Shown: positions 48,935 to 58,454 of the stretch, piece after piece
Position numbering within the stretch: the stretch's first letter is position 1
Layout of the letters: each line of letters opens with the position of its first letter
Source of the DNA: Ancylobacter novellus DSM 506
GTDB lineage: Bacteria > Pseudomonadota > Alphaproteobacteria > Rhizobiales > Xanthobacteraceae
Direction: 5' to 3'
DNA length: 64,000 bases
Assembly (NCBI RefSeq): GCF_000092925.1
Contig: NC_014217.1
Coordinates: 4,216,001-4,280,000 of the forward strand
Notes under the pieces: model-generated
What the model saw: only the letters and a program-made list of their open reading frames with translations
What the model was told of the DNA's origin: nothing
Database searches by the model: none
Translations under genes and position numbers: made by a program

Positions 48935-50818
48935 ATGGCTGAGCGTCAGGTCGTCGGCAGCCGGACCCTGCCCTTCACCGCCGAGATCGCCGCGCTCGGC
49001 GTGGTGTTCGGCGACATCGGCACAAGCCCGCTCTACGCCTTCCGGCAGGGCCTGCTGGCGGTCAACGGGCAGGGCGTCACCGATGCCGAGGTGCTGGGGC
49101 TGCTCTCGCTCATCACCTGGGCGATCATCCTGTCCGTCACCATCAAATACGTCTCGCTGGTGCTGCGGGCGGACAATGACGGCGAAGGCGGCATCCTCGC
49201 GCTGGTGACGTTGCTCGACCTGCACCGCTCGGCCACCGGGCGGCGGCTGTTCCTGCTCGTCGCCGGCCTCGTCGGCGCCTCAATGCTGATCGGCGACGGC
49301 GTGCTCACCCCCGCCATCTCGGTGCTCTCGGCCATGGAGGGCCTGGAGGTCATCGCCCCGGCGCTGGACCACTGGATCGTCGCCGCGACGGTGATCGTCA
49401 TCCTGCTGGTCTTCGTCTCCCAGCGCGCCGGCACCGAGCGCATCGGCACCTTCTACGGCCCGGTGATGCTGCTGTGGTTCGTCTCGCTCGGCGCCCTCGG
49501 CGTGCACGGCATCGTCCAGGCGCCGGACGTGCTGATGGCGCTCGACCCGCGCCACGGGCTGTTGCTGCTGGCGGACCATCCGTGGCTGTCGGGCGCCATA
49601 CTCGGCGCCACCTTCCTCGCCATCACCGGCGGCGAGGCGCTCTATGCCGATCTCGGCCATTTCGGCCGGCCGGTGATCACCCGGGCCTGGCTCGTGGTCG
49701 CCATGCCGGCGTTGCTGCTCAACTATTACGGCCAGGGCGCCAACGTGCTGTTGCACCGGGATTCGGTGCGCAATCCGTTCTACGACCTGTCGCCGGACGT
49801 CTTCGACGTGCCGCTGCTGATCCTCGCCACCGCCGCTACCGTGATCGCCTCGCAGGCCATCATCACCGGCGTGTTCTCGCTGGCCAAGCAGGCGATCGAG
49901 CTCGGCTACCTGCCGCCCATGCGCATCCGCTACACCAGCGAGCACAATGAGCAGCACATCTATATCGGCCGGCTGAACTGGATCATGATGGTGGCCTGCG
50001 CCGCCATCGTCGTCTCCTTCGGCTCCTCCGACCGGCTGGCCTCGGCCTATGGCATCGCGGTGGCCATGGCGATGGTGTCGACCACCATCCTGTTCGTCGC
50101 CTATGTCCGGCGCAGCTGGCACTGGCCGCTGCCGGCGCTGATCGGCCTTGCCGGCGGGCTGGCGGTGATCGACGTCTCCTTCGCCGCCGCCAACCTCACC
50201 AAGCTGCACGACGGCGGCTGGCTGCCCGTCGCCATCGCCAGCATCGTGCTGATCATCATGGTGTCCTGGCGGCGCGGCCTGGAAGGGCTCGGCATCCAGC
50301 AGCGCCGCTTCACCGAGCCGCTGGAGGACTTCGTCGCCCGCGGCCGGCCGGCCAATTGCGCGGTCAGCCCGCGCACCGCCATCTTCCTGTCGCGCGGCGG
50401 CGCGGTGACGCCGGTGGCGCTCGGGCGGCTGTCCGAGCTGCTCAACGTGCAGTTCACCAAATCCGTCGTGGTCTCGGTGTGGATCGCCTCGCGCCCGCGC
50501 GTCCCGGTGGACGAGCGCGTGCGCGTCCTCCCCCTCGACCCGACCCATATCCGCGTCGACCTGCGCTTCGGCTACATGCAGCAGATCGACGTGCCGGCGG
50601 TGCTCGGCCCGGCGCTCTACGCGCAGGGGGTGGATCCCGACGAGGCGGTCTACGTCATCGGCCATGAGCGGGTGATGCCGCCCGACGACATACGCGGCGT
50701 GCGCGACGTGCTCGCCCATGTCTTCGCCTTCCTCGCCCGCAACGCCGAGCGCTCGGTCGACCGCTTCGGCCTGCCGCGCCCGCGCACCATCGAGATCGGC
50801 TACCCGGTGCGGCTCTGA
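48935..50818 (+). CDS. kup: Potassium transporter Kup
   Basis: A 627-residue potassium/proton symporter of the Kup family. The N-terminus has GVVFGDIGTSPLYAFRQGL, and helix regions include DNDGEGGILALVTL and GDGVLTPAISVLSAMEGLEV, both diagnostic. About 12 membrane helices occupy residues 10-440. The C-terminal 180 residues form the cytoplasmic domain, with FLSRGG and FGYMQQIDVPAVL. The start ATG 48935 gives the conventional N-terminus. No second potassium gene adjoins. Confidence 0.95.
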   Translation: MAERQVVGSRTLPFTAEIAALGVVFGDIGTSPLYAFRQGLLAVNGQGVTDAEVLGLLSLITWAIILSVTIKYVSLVLRADNDGEGGILALVTLLDLHRSATGRRLFLLVAGLVGASMLIGDGVLTPAISVLSAMEGLEVIAPALDHWIVAATVIVILLVFVSQRAGTERIGTFYGPVMLLWFVSLGALGVHGIVQAPDVLMALDPRHGLLLLADHPWLSGAILGATFLAITGGEALYADLGHFGRPVITRAWLVVAMPALLLNYYGQGANVLLHRDSVRNPFYDLSPDVFDVPLLILATAATVIASQAIITGVFSLAKQAIELGYLPPMRIRYTSEHNEQHIYIGRLNWIMMVACAAIVVSFGSSDRLASAYGIAVAMAMVSTTILFVAYVRRSWHWPLPALIGLAGGLAVIDVSFAAANLTKLHDGGWLPVAIASIVLIIMVSWRRGLEGLGIQQRRFTEPLEDFVARGRPANCAVSPRTAIFLSRGGAVTPVALGRLSELLNVQFTKSVVVSVWIASRPRVPVDERVRVLPLDPTHIRVDLRFGYMQQIDVPAVLGPALYAQGVDPDEAVYVIGHERVMPPDDIRGVRDVLAHVFAFLARNAERSVDRFGLPRPRTIEIGYPVRL

Positions 50819-51026
50819 CGCCGCCCGCGGACTTCACGCTGCCGCGAGCGGGCTCGTCCCGCCTTGGCCTCGCCGCCATCTGGGGGCAGTTGGCGGGGCA
50901 TCCCGCCGGCCTCGCCGCCTTGCGCGAGGCGCGGCGGCGCGCTTGCTCGGATTTTGTTCCGAAAGCCGTTCAGGTCTGCTAGGGCTGCGCACGGTCGACA
51001 AAGAACCAGAGGGGGAAAGGCACGCG

Positions 51027-52112
51027 ATGAAAGGGCTGAAGCTGCTTCCCGGCTGGCTGCGCGAGCGGCTCAGCTGGCACACGCTCGGTCTCGTCGCGAG
51101 CCTCGTCATCATCGGCGTGGCGGTCGTCGTCCTCTACGAGATGCTGCGCAACATCCATCCGGGCGAGGTGTTCGACGCCATCTCCGGCACCGACCCGTGG
51201 CGCATCGCGCTCGCCGCGCTCTTCGTCGCCGGCGCCTATTTCACCCTGACCTTCTACGACTGGTTCGCCCTGCGCACCATCGGCCACGGCCATGTGCCCT
51301 ACCGGGTGGCGGCGCTCGCCTCCTTCACCTCCTACGCCATCGGCCACAATGTCGGCTTCTCCGCCTTCACCGGCGGCACGGTGCGCTACCGCATCTATTC
51401 GGCGCACGGGCTCGGCGCCATCGACGTCGCCAAGCTGTGCTTCATCACCGGGCTGACCTTCTGGCTCGGCAACATCGCCATCCTCGGCCTCGGCATCTCG
51501 GTGGAGCCCTGGGCGGCGAGCGCGGTCGACCAGTTGCCGCCCTGGGTCAACCGGCTGATCGGCCTCGGCCTCCTGGCGGCGCTTGCCGCCTATGTGGTGT
51601 GGGTGGGCCTCAAGCCGCGGCGCATCGGCGTGGGCGAGGGGCACTGGACGGTGACGCTGCCCGGCTCGAAGCTGACGCTGCTGCAGATCGTCATCGGCAT
51701 CATCGACCTGTCGTTCTGCGCCGCCGCCATGTACGTGCTGATGCCTGAGGTGCCGTTCATCGACCCGATCGCGCTCGGCGTGGTGTTCATCTCGGCGACG
51801 CTGCTCGGCTTCGCCAGCCACGCGCCGGGCGGGCTCGGCGTGTTCGACGCGGCGATGCTGGTGGCGCTGCCGCAGTTCGAGAAGGAGCCGCTGCTCGGTG
51901 CGCTGCTGCTGCTGCGCCTGCTCTATTATGTGACGCCCTTCATCCTGGCGCTGGTCATCATGGGCACGCGCGAGCTCGTCATCAGCCGCCGCCAGCGCGC
52001 CGTGCCGACCTCGCACGCCTCGCCCGAGCCGCTGGCGGCGCTGCCGGTGCTGGAGCCGGAAGGCATCGAGGCGCCCGCCGAGAGCCCGGAACGCCGCCGC
52101 GCGGCGGGCTAG
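51027..52112 (+). CDS. UPF0104/YbhN-type membrane protein (LPG synthase transmembrane domain)
   Basis: A 361-residue integral protein with about eight hydrophobic helices, matching the transmembrane flippase-like domain of lysylphosphatidylglycerol synthases (the UPF0104/YbhN family), without the C-terminal aminoacyl transfer domain. FTGGTVRYRIYSAHGLG and FASHAPGGLGVFDAAML are family motifs. The start ATG 51027 is preceded by GGGGGAAAGG. The last 35 residues are an Ala/Glu/Pro-rich tail. Its substrate is unknown. The converging DUF4412 gene starts its stop region 21 bases beyond. Confidence 0.83.
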   Translation: MKGLKLLPGWLRERLSWHTLGLVASLVIIGVAVVVLYEMLRNIHPGEVFDAISGTDPWRIALAALFVAGAYFTLTFYDWFALRTIGHGHVPYRVAALASFTSYAIGHNVGFSAFTGGTVRYRIYSAHGLGAIDVAKLCFITGLTFWLGNIAILGLGISVEPWAASAVDQLPPWVNRLIGLGLLAALAAYVVWVGLKPRRIGVGEGHWTVTLPGSKLTLLQIVIGIIDLSFCAAAMYVLMPEVPFIDPIALGVVFISATLLGFASHAPGGLGVFDAAMLVALPQFEKEPLLGALLLLRLLYYVTPFILALVIMGTRELVISRRQRAVPTSHASPEPLAALPVLEPEGIEAPAESPERRRAAG

Positions 52113-52133
52113 CCGCCCTTCGGATTTGGAAGC

Positions 52134-52739
52134 CTAGCGGCCGAGATTGGGGATCAGCCCCTGCACGCCCGGCGGTATCTTCGTCACCTTCACGCCCTTG
52201 GGCAGCTCGAACAGCGCCGGGTCCTGCGGCGTGCGCTCCAGCTCCAGCACCTCGTAGACCACGACGTTCTTGCCCTCGATCGCCGTCGACGCCCTGAGCA
52301 CGATCCCGTCGGAGGTGATGCAGGTCTCGATCGGCGCGTTGCCGACCGGCGGCTTCATCACCCACAGGTCGCAGGCCTCGCCCGCCACCATGTCGGTGCC
52401 GGTGCGCGTGCCCTCGCCCTCGGGGTCGACGAAGGCGAAGGTCGCCGGCAGCTCGATCTCCAGCGCGCGCTTGTCGATGCCGGGCGCGGCGATCAGCACC
52501 GTCATGCGGCCGCGGCTGAGGTCGATGAAGCTGGTCATGGTGCCGGGGATCTCGGCGCCGGTGACGTCCATGCGCATGCGGCCCTGGCTATGCGCCATGG
52601 TCATCTGCGTGCCCTGCGGGGTCTTCACGCTCGCCCGGTAGTCGACCTGCGGGCGCGGCATCGGCTCCGCGCTGGCGGCGCTCGCGGCGAGCGACATGCC
52701 GGCACTGAGCGTCAACGCGATGAGAACGCGACTGCACAT
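52134..52739 (-). CDS. DUF4412-like secreted protein
   Basis: A 201-residue exported protein. The start MCSRVLIALTLSAGMSL forms a signal peptide, so I use ATG 52739; an ATG at 52766 is 9 residues earlier. The mature domain has YRASVKTPQGTQMTM, then RMRMDVTGAEIPGTMTSFIDL, and ends with FELPKGVKVTKIPPG, the pattern of DUF4412, a LolA-like beta domain. Two cysteines (ACDLW and ETCIT) may pair. It may act in the periplasm, but function is unknown. Confidence 0.75.
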   Translation of the reverse strand: MCSRVLIALTLSAGMSLAASAASAEPMPRPQVDYRASVKTPQGTQMTMAHSQGRMRMDVTGAEIPGTMTSFIDLSRGRMTVLIAAPGIDKRALEIELPATFAFVDPEGEGTRTGTDMVAGEACDLWVMKPPVGNAPIETCITSDGIVLRASTAIEGKNVVVYEVLELERTPQDPALFELPKGVKVTKIPPGVQGLIPNLGR

Positions 52740-52806
52740 CGTCCTTCGCCGTACTTCGACGTCCATCGGATGCCTTCGCCGACGCCCTTGCCCCGTGATA
52801 CGCGAT

Positions 52807-53772
52807 TCAGGCCCGTTGGCGGCCGAGGAACGCGCGGCCGTCCAGCACGATGGCCGGGTCGGGGATGCCGATCAGCCGGTCATCCCTGCCCTCATAGGGG
52901 ATTTGGGCCAGAATTTGACGTATGACACCGAGTCGCGCCCTCATTTTGTCGTTGGAGAGCACGATCGTCCACGGTGCCGGTGCGTGGGTGGCGGTGATCA
53001 TCGCGTCGCGCGCCGCCGATATGGCGTCCCAGCGCGCCGGCGCGGCGAGGTCCACGGGCGAGAGCTTCCAGCGCTTGAGCGGGTCCTGGTGCCGGTCGTG
53101 CAGGCGCTTGAGCTGCATCTCGCGGCCGATGTCGAGCCACACCTTGAACAGCCTTATGCCGTCGTCGACCAGCATCTTCTCGAAGGTCGGCACCTGCTCG
53201 AGGAAATGCGCCGTCTCGCCCGGCGTGCAGAAGCCCATGACCGGCTCGACCACGGCGCGGTTGTACCAGGAGCGGTCGAAGATCACGATCTCGCCCTTGC
53301 TCGGCATATGGGCGACGTAGCGCTGGAAGTACCACTGGCCGGCTTCGGTGTCGTTCGGCTTGGTGAGGGCGACCACCCGCACCGAGCGCGGGTTGAGATG
53401 CTGGATGAAGCGGTGGATGGTGCCGCCCTTGCCGGCGGCATCGCGCCCCTCGAACACGATCGCCACCCGCTCGCGCGTGCCCTTGACCCATTCCTGCAGC
53501 TTCAGGAGCTCGATCTGCAGCGCCCGCAGCTCCTTCTCGTAGGTCTTGCGCTTGGGCCGGTCGACGTAAGGGTAGCCGCCGCTGCCATAGGCGCGCCGGG
53601 CGATGACCGGCGACAGCTCCGGGCTGTCCACCGAGAAGTCCGCCAGCGCGGCGGCGAGCGCGTCGTCGCGCCCGGCTTTCGGGGACGGCCCCGCCTTGGC
53701 GGCGGCAGGCGCGGATTTCGCAGCGGATTTCGCCGCCGATTTAGCGGAGGATTTGGCCGGCTTCTTCGTCAT
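52807..53772 (-). CDS. ppk2: Polyphosphate kinase 2
   Basis: A 321-residue PPK2, which uses polyphosphate to phosphorylate nucleotides or the reverse. Walker A GRDAAGKGG is at 109-117 and the Walker B-like DRSWYNRA at 166-173; the single-domain form matches PPK2 class I. The N-terminal 35 residues are a Lys/Ser/Ala-rich repeat (KSAAKSAAKSA) unlike the core. The ATG at 53772 has GAGAGG upstream. It is divergent from phoR, with 160 bases between, so phosphate stress control is plausible. Confidence 0.93.
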   Translation of the reverse strand: MTKKPAKSSAKSAAKSAAKSAPAAAKAGPSPKAGRDDALAAALADFSVDSPELSPVIARRAYGSGGYPYVDRPKRKTYEKELRALQIELLKLQEWVKGTRERVAIVFEGRDAAGKGGTIHRFIQHLNPRSVRVVALTKPNDTEAGQWYFQRYVAHMPSKGEIVIFDRSWYNRAVVEPVMGFCTPGETAHFLEQVPTFEKMLVDDGIRLFKVWLDIGREMQLKRLHDRHQDPLKRWKLSPVDLAAPARWDAISAARDAMITATHAPAPWTIVLSNDKMRARLGVIRQILAQIPYEGRDDRLIGIPDPAIVLDGRAFLGRQRA

Positions 53773-53932
53773 ATGGAAGCCTCTCAACTGTAACATAAGG
53801 GACGGTGGTGCCGCCTTTTCCCGATTCGCGCGTTCGGACCAATAGCCTTTCGCGCGCGGCGCGCAGACAGCATATCCATTGAAGCGGCCGGCGGGAATCG
53901 CCGGCGATAGCGTTGGGCAGGAAGCGTCCGGT

Positions 53933-55231
53933 ATGGCCCTGGGAGAGTCGAGCCAGTTGGCGGAAGACACGCTGCGCGAGCGTCTCGTCGGCGCGCGCTG
54001 GATCCTCGGCGCGGCCGCGCTCGGGCTCGGGGGTGCGGTCTGGACCGATGCGCTCGACCCGAGCGTCGCCTTCGTGATCGGCGCCCTCGTCGCCGGGGCG
54101 GCGCTGCTGCCCGCCCGCAAGCGCCCGGTGGCCGCGGCGCTGGCGCGCTTCTCCGGCGAGCCGAAGCCGGTGCGCACGGAGGAGCGCCTGCCCGCTCTGG
54201 TGCGGGCGCTGCCCGATCCGGCGCTGCTGCTCGACGCGCGCGGCACCGTGCTCGCGGCCAATCTCAGTGCCGTCGGCCTGCTCGCCAGCGTGCGGGTCGG
54301 CGATCCCGTCTCCTTCGCCATGCGCGTGCCGGAAGTGCTGGAGGCCATCCGCGCCTCCGCCGCCGACGGCGTCGCCCGCCGCATCGAATTCGCCGAGCGC
54401 GTGCCGATCGACCGCTGGCTGCGCGCCGACATCGTGCCGATCCGGCCGGGGCCCGCCCGCGACGGTGCCCCCACCGAGGCGGTGCTGCTCGGCTTCGTCG
54501 ACCTCACCCCGCAGCGCCGCGTCGAGCAGATGCGGGTCGACTTCATCGCCAATGCCAGCCACGAGCTACGCACCCCGCTCGCCTCGCTCTCCGGCTTCAT
54601 CGAGACGTTGCAAGGGCCGGCCCGCAACGACGCCAATGCGCGCGAGCGCTTCCTCAAGATCATGGGCGAGCAGGCGCGGCGCATGTCGCGCCTCATCGAC
54701 GACCTGCTCTCGCTCTCGCGCATCGAGCTGAACGCGCATCTGCGGCCGGAGGCGGAGATCGACCTCGTCTCCGTCATCAGCCATGTGCGCGACGCGCTCG
54801 GGCCGCTGGGGCGCGAGCGCGGGGTGGAGATCGCCTTCGAGCACCCGCAGCCGCCGGTGAACGTGCGCGGCGACCGCGACGAGCTGATCCGCGTCTTCGA
54901 GAACCTGGTCGAGAACGCGCTGAAATATGGCGGCGCCGGCGGCCGGGTGGAGATCGCCATCGCCCGCGAGGGCGGCGATGCCGTCGTGTCGGTACGCGAT
55001 TACGGCCCCGGCATCGCGCCCGAGCATGTGCCGCGCCTCACCGAGCGCTTCTACCGGGTCGACACCGCCCATTCGCGCGAGCAGGGCGGCACGGGGCTGG
55101 GCCTCGCCATCGTCAAGCACATCGTCGCCCGCCACCGCGGAAAGCTGGGCATAGAAAGCGTTCCCGGCGAGGGCTCGACATTCTCGGTAAGATTGTCCGC
55201 CACTTTGCCGGCTGATCATAAAGGCAAGTGA
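53933..55231 (+). CDS. phoR: Phosphate regulon sensor kinase PhoR
   Basis: A 432-residue membrane histidine kinase. The ATG at 53933 with AGGAAG upstream is favoured over the TTG at 53879. The N-terminus has two hydrophobic helices (about residues 20-70). A PAS domain follows with LPDPALLLDARGTVLAANLS. The HisKA H-box is ANASHELRTPLASL, with His210. The ATPase N box is NLVENALKYGG and the G boxes DYGPGIAPEH and GGTGLGLAIVKHI. It controls PhoB in response to phosphate and the PstSCAB-PhoU state. The Pho box lies 15 bases after its stop. Confidence 0.95.
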   Translation: MALGESSQLAEDTLRERLVGARWILGAAALGLGGAVWTDALDPSVAFVIGALVAGAALLPARKRPVAAALARFSGEPKPVRTEERLPALVRALPDPALLLDARGTVLAANLSAVGLLASVRVGDPVSFAMRVPEVLEAIRASAADGVARRIEFAERVPIDRWLRADIVPIRPGPARDGAPTEAVLLGFVDLTPQRRVEQMRVDFIANASHELRTPLASLSGFIETLQGPARNDANARERFLKIMGEQARRMSRLIDDLLSLSRIELNAHLRPEAEIDLVSVISHVRDALGPLGRERGVEIAFEHPQPPVNVRGDRDELIRVFENLVENALKYGGAGGRVEIAIAREGGDAVVSVRDYGPGIAPEHVPRLTERFYRVDTAHSREQGGTGLGLAIVKHIVARHRGKLGIESVPGEGSTFSVRLSATLPADHKGK

Positions 55232-55246
55232 ATTCAATAGCTTGAA

Positions 55247-55279
55247 CTGTCATCAAGGCGTCACCCAGAGGTCATAGAA
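55247..55279 (+). promoter_or_regulatory. Pho box of the pst operon
   Basis: Three 11-bp direct repeats, CTGTCATCAAG, GCGTCACCCAG and AGGTCATAGAA, lie 116 bases before pstS. The first 18 bases fit the PhoB consensus, CTGTCAT-N4-(T/C)GTCAC-like. A TAAGAG 17 bases further may be the -10. PhoB should activate here. Confidence 0.82.
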
Positions 55280-55394
55280 CCGTGGTGCCGGAGCGGTAAG
55301 AGTCCAGTGTGAAACCCATCCGCCCCTCTGGCCAATCGCGCATCCGGACCGTTTCCCGAGATGCAGGCGATCTCCCGACCTAAGGAGAAGACCC

Positions 55395-56435
55395 TTGAAA
55401 TTTGCTCATATTCTCGGCGTTGCGGCGCTTTCGTTCGGCGCCGCCTTTTCGGGCGCTGCCTTCGCTGCCGACATCAACGGCGCCGGCGCGTCCTTCCCGG
55501 CCCCGGTCTACCAGGCCTGGGCTGCGGCCTATAAGGAGAAGACCGGCACCGGCCTGAACTATCAGTCGATCGGCTCCGGCGGCGGTCAGAACCAGATCGT
55601 CAACCGCACCGTGGATTTCGGCGCCTCCGACGCCCCGATGGACGATGCCAAGCTCGAGAAGAACAGCCTGCTGCAGTTCCCGACCGTGATCGGTTCGGTG
55701 GTGGCGATCGTCAACCTCGGCGAAGACATCCCGCTGACCCTGAACGGCGCGGTCCTGGCCGAGATGTACCAGGGCAAGATCACCAAGTGGAACGACCCGA
55801 AGATCGCGGCGCTGAACAAGGGTGCGAAGCTCCCCGACCTCGCCATCGTCCCGGTCTACCGTTCGGACTCGTCGGGCACCTCCTTCGTGTTCACCTCCTA
55901 CCTCTCGTCGGCCAGCGCCGACTGGAAGTCGAACGTCGGCGCCGCCACCTCCGTGCAGTGGCCGGCGGGCGCGGGCGCCAAGGGCAATGAAGGCGTTGCC
56001 GGCACCGTGAAGAACACCAAGGGCGCGCTCGGCTACGTCGAGTTCATCTACGCCGCCGCCAACAAGCTGCACGCCACCGACCTCGTCAACAAGGCCGGCA
56101 AGGTCGTGAAGCCCGACGTCAAGACCTTCATGGCCGCCGCCAGCGCCGCCGACTGGGCGCATGCGAAGAACTTCGCCGCCTCGATGGTCGACACCGCCGG
56201 CGAGGAAGCCTGGCCGATCGTCTCCGCCACCTACATCCTGCTGCCGAAGAACCCGTCCAACGCCGCTGCGTCGGCCGAGGCCATCAAGTTCTTCAACTGG
56301 GCCTATGGCGAGGATGGCGACGCTCTCGCCGAGAAGCTGCACTACATCCCGCTGCCGAACGCGGTGGTGGAAGAGGTCAAGAAGGCCTGGGCGAGCGAAG
56401 TGAAGGCCGACGGCAAGGCCGTCTGGACCAACTGA
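55395..56435 (+). CDS. pstS: Phosphate ABC transporter substrate-binding protein PstS
   Basis: A 346-residue periplasmic phosphate-binding protein. The start is TTG 55395 with an AAGGAGAAG site. The signal peptide is residues 1-24 (LGVAALSFGAAFSGAAFA). The mature part starts ADINGAGASFPAPVYQAW, and GSGGGQNQIVNRTVDFGASDAPM contains phosphate ligands. YRSDSSGTSFVFTSYL is another ligand loop. It ends at KAVWTN. It delivers phosphate to PstCA. The following hairpin may adjust its level above the membrane genes. Confidence 0.96.
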   Translation: MKFAHILGVAALSFGAAFSGAAFAADINGAGASFPAPVYQAWAAAYKEKTGTGLNYQSIGSGGGQNQIVNRTVDFGASDAPMDDAKLEKNSLLQFPTVIGSVVAIVNLGEDIPLTLNGAVLAEMYQGKITKWNDPKIAALNKGAKLPDLAIVPVYRSDSSGTSFVFTSYLSSASADWKSNVGAATSVQWPAGAGAKGNEGVAGTVKNTKGALGYVEFIYAAANKLHATDLVNKAGKVVKPDVKTFMAAASAADWAHAKNFAASMVDTAGEEAWPIVSATYILLPKNPSNAAASAEAIKFFNWAYGEDGDALAEKLHYIPLPNAVVEEVKKAWASEVKADGKAVWTN

Positions 56436-56453
56436 TCGCCGACGTGAAGTCCG

Positions 56454-56478
56454 AAGGGGCGGCCACCGGCCGCCCCTT
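56454..56478 (+). terminator. Strong hairpin between pstS and pstC
   Basis: A perfect 11-bp stem AAGGGGCGGCC / GGCCGCCCCTT with an ACC loop follows pstS by 18 bases; only TCT follows, so it is a partial terminator or an mRNA end-block that keeps pstS in excess over pstC. Confidence 0.75.
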
Positions 56479-56626
56479 CTCGTCCGAGATCGACGCAAGA
56501 ACGTTCGACCTGTACGCTGACGAGCCGCGTTCCGCCGCCGGCGCTGCCCGTAACGGTGACGCAAAGCCGCCCCGATGGCCGACAGCGCGGCCCTGATCCC
56601 GGGGAAGCCGCCCGAAGGACATACAA

Positions 56627-57598
56627 ATGGACGCCACTCTCAGCGGAAACCAGGCAGCGCAGGGCCTGGCCACCGTGCACAAGCCGACCGGCCGCGTCAG
56701 CGATCCCATCTTCGTCGGGCTCCTCTGGGGCTGCGGGATCTTCGTTCTCGTGCTGCTCGGCCTCATCATCGCCATGCTGTTCGAGGGCGGCCTGCCGGCC
56801 CTGCAGGAATTCGGCATCAGCTTCCTCTGGTCCACCACCTGGAACCCGGTGACGGAGAAGTTCGGCGCCGGCGTCATGGTGTTCGGCACCATCTTCAGCG
56901 CCGTCATCGCGGTCATCGTGGCGCTGCCCCTGTCCTTCGGCATCGCCTTCTTCCTGACCGAGATCGCGCCCGGCCCGCTGCGCCGGCCGATCGGCGTCGC
57001 CGTCCAGCTGCTCGCGGCCGTGCCCTCCATCATCTACGGCATGTGGGGCTTCTTCGTCGTCGTGCCGCTGATCGCCGCCTATGTGCAGCCGCCGCTGATC
57101 GAATGGCTCGGCCCGATCCCGCTGATCGGCGCGCTGTTCCAGGGCCCGCCGCTGGGCGCGGGCATGCTCACCGCCGGCCTGATCCTGGCGCTGATGATCC
57201 TGCCCTTTATCACCGCCATGTTCGTCGAGGTGCTGGAATCGGTGCCGTCGATGCTGAAGGAATCCGCCTACGGCGTGGGCGCCACCACCTACGAGGTCTA
57301 CCGCAACGTCTCGGTGCCCTATGGCCGCACCGCCATGGTCGGCGCCGTCATGCTCGGCCTCGGCCGCGCACTGGGCGAGACCATGGCCGTGACCTTCGTC
57401 ATCGGCAACGCCACGCGCATGTCGGCCTCGCTGTTCGCGCCGGGCGCCACCATCGCCTCCACCATCGCCAACGAGTTCCCCGAGGCCTCGATCGGCTCGC
57501 TGAAGCTGCAGGCGCTGCTCCAGCTCGGCTTCATCCTGTTCGTCATATCCTTCATCGTGCTTGCGCTCTCGCGCATGCTGGTGCGGTCCAAGGGCTGA
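56627..57598 (+). CDS. pstC: Phosphate ABC transporter permease PstC
   Basis: A 323-residue inner-membrane permease of the Pst system. Helices start near residue 23 ([20 protein letters not shown]). [20 protein letters not shown] is a PstC hallmark. [38 protein letters not shown] contains the EAA-type coupling loop that docks PstB. The ATG at 56627 is preceded by GGACATACAA. It pairs with PstA 14 bases downstream. Confidence 0.95.
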   Translation: MDATLSGNQAAQGLATVHKPTGRVSDPIFVGLLWGCGIFVLVLLGLIIAMLFEGGLPALQEFGISFLWSTTWNPVTEKFGAGVMVFGTIFSAVIAVIVALPLSFGIAFFLTEIAPGPLRRPIGVAVQLLAAVPSIIYGMWGFFVVVPLIAAYVQPPLIEWLGPIPLIGALFQGPPLGAGMLTAGLILALMILPFITAMFVEVLESVPSMLKESAYGVGATTYEVYRNVSVPYGRTAMVGAVMLGLGRALGETMAVTFVIGNATRMSASLFAPGATIASTIANEFPEASIGSLKLQALLQLGFILFVISFIVLALSRMLVRSKG

Positions 57599-57612
57599 GG
57601 GAAGTTAGAACC

Positions 57613-58446
57613 ATGGCATCGCTCGCCCGCCGCCGCGCCACCGACTACGCCGTCAAGGCGATCTCCACCGGCTTCGCCGCGCTGTCGATCGTCTTCCTCG
57701 CCTGGATCCTGTGGACCCTGCTCTCGCGCGGCCTGCCGGCGCTCGGTCCGCACGTGTTCACCAAGATCACCGCTCCGCCCGGCGCCGGCGGTGGTCTCCT
57801 GAACGCCATTGTCGGCTCGCTGATCCAGATCGTCGTGGCGCTCATCATCGGCACGCCGGTCGGCCTGCTCTGCGGCACCTTCCTGGCCGAGAACGGGCGT
57901 GGCACGCACATCGGCAACGCGGTGCGCTTCGTCAACGACGTGCTGCTCTCCGCCCCGTCGATCCTCATTGGCCTGTTCGTCTACCAGCTTCTCGTCATTC
58001 CCTTCGGCGGCTTCTCCGGCTGGGCCGGCGCCATCGCGCTCGCCATCATCATCATCCCGGTGGTGGTGCGCACGACCGAGGACATGCTGAACCTGGTGCC
58101 GATCGGCCTGCGCGAGGCGGCCTTCGCGCTCGGCGCGCCGCAGTGGAAGGTGGTGACCTTCGTGACCTGGCGCGCCGCCCGCGCCGGCATCGTCACCGGC
58201 ATCCTGCTGGCGCTCGCCCGCGCCGCCGGCGAGACCGCGCCGCTGCTGTTCACCTCGCTCGGCAATAATGGCTGGTCGATCAGCCTGGACGCGCCGATGG
58301 CCAGCCTGCCGATCGCCATCTACCAGTACGCCGCCAGCCCGTTCGAGGACTGGGTCGCGCTCGCCTGGGCGGGCGCGCTGATCATCACAGTCGGGGTGCT
58401 GACCCTGAACATCCTTTCCCGCCTCGTCCTGGCGAAGATGAAGTGA
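57613..58446 (+). CDS. pstA: Phosphate ABC transporter permease PstA
   Basis: A 277-residue permease partner of PstC. A hydrophobic helix at about 17-42 ([18 protein letters not shown]) is followed by [19 protein letters not shown], and [42 protein letters not shown] is the coupling region with the conserved GETAPL. The ATG at 57613 has GAGGGAAG upstream. The stop lies 8 bases before the pstB ATG. The transporter channel is made by PstA and PstC together. Confidence 0.95.
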   Translation: MASLARRRATDYAVKAISTGFAALSIVFLAWILWTLLSRGLPALGPHVFTKITAPPGAGGGLLNAIVGSLIQIVVALIIGTPVGLLCGTFLAENGRGTHIGNAVRFVNDVLLSAPSILIGLFVYQLLVIPFGGFSGWAGAIALAIIIIPVVVRTTEDMLNLVPIGLREAAFALGAPQWKVVTFVTWRAARAGIVTGILLALARAAGETAPLLFTSLGNNGWSISLDAPMASLPIAIYQYAASPFEDWVALAWAGALIITVGVLTLNILSRLVLAKMK

Positions 58447-58454
58447 GACGGACC

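Noticed and set aside
46625..49225. 866-residue minus-strand frame across queG, SDR, TetR and kup
   Set aside because: Low-complexity Arg/Gly/Ala composition, and it contains intergenic and antisense parts of four genes.
53773..53932. Pho box in the ppk2-phoR gap
   Set aside because: Only one degenerate half-site (CTGTAACATAAG) with no second 11-bp repeat.
53773..54960. 396-residue N-terminal extension of PPK2 opposite phoR
   Set aside because: The family start and a ribosome-binding site lie at 53772, and the extension is antisense to PhoR domains.
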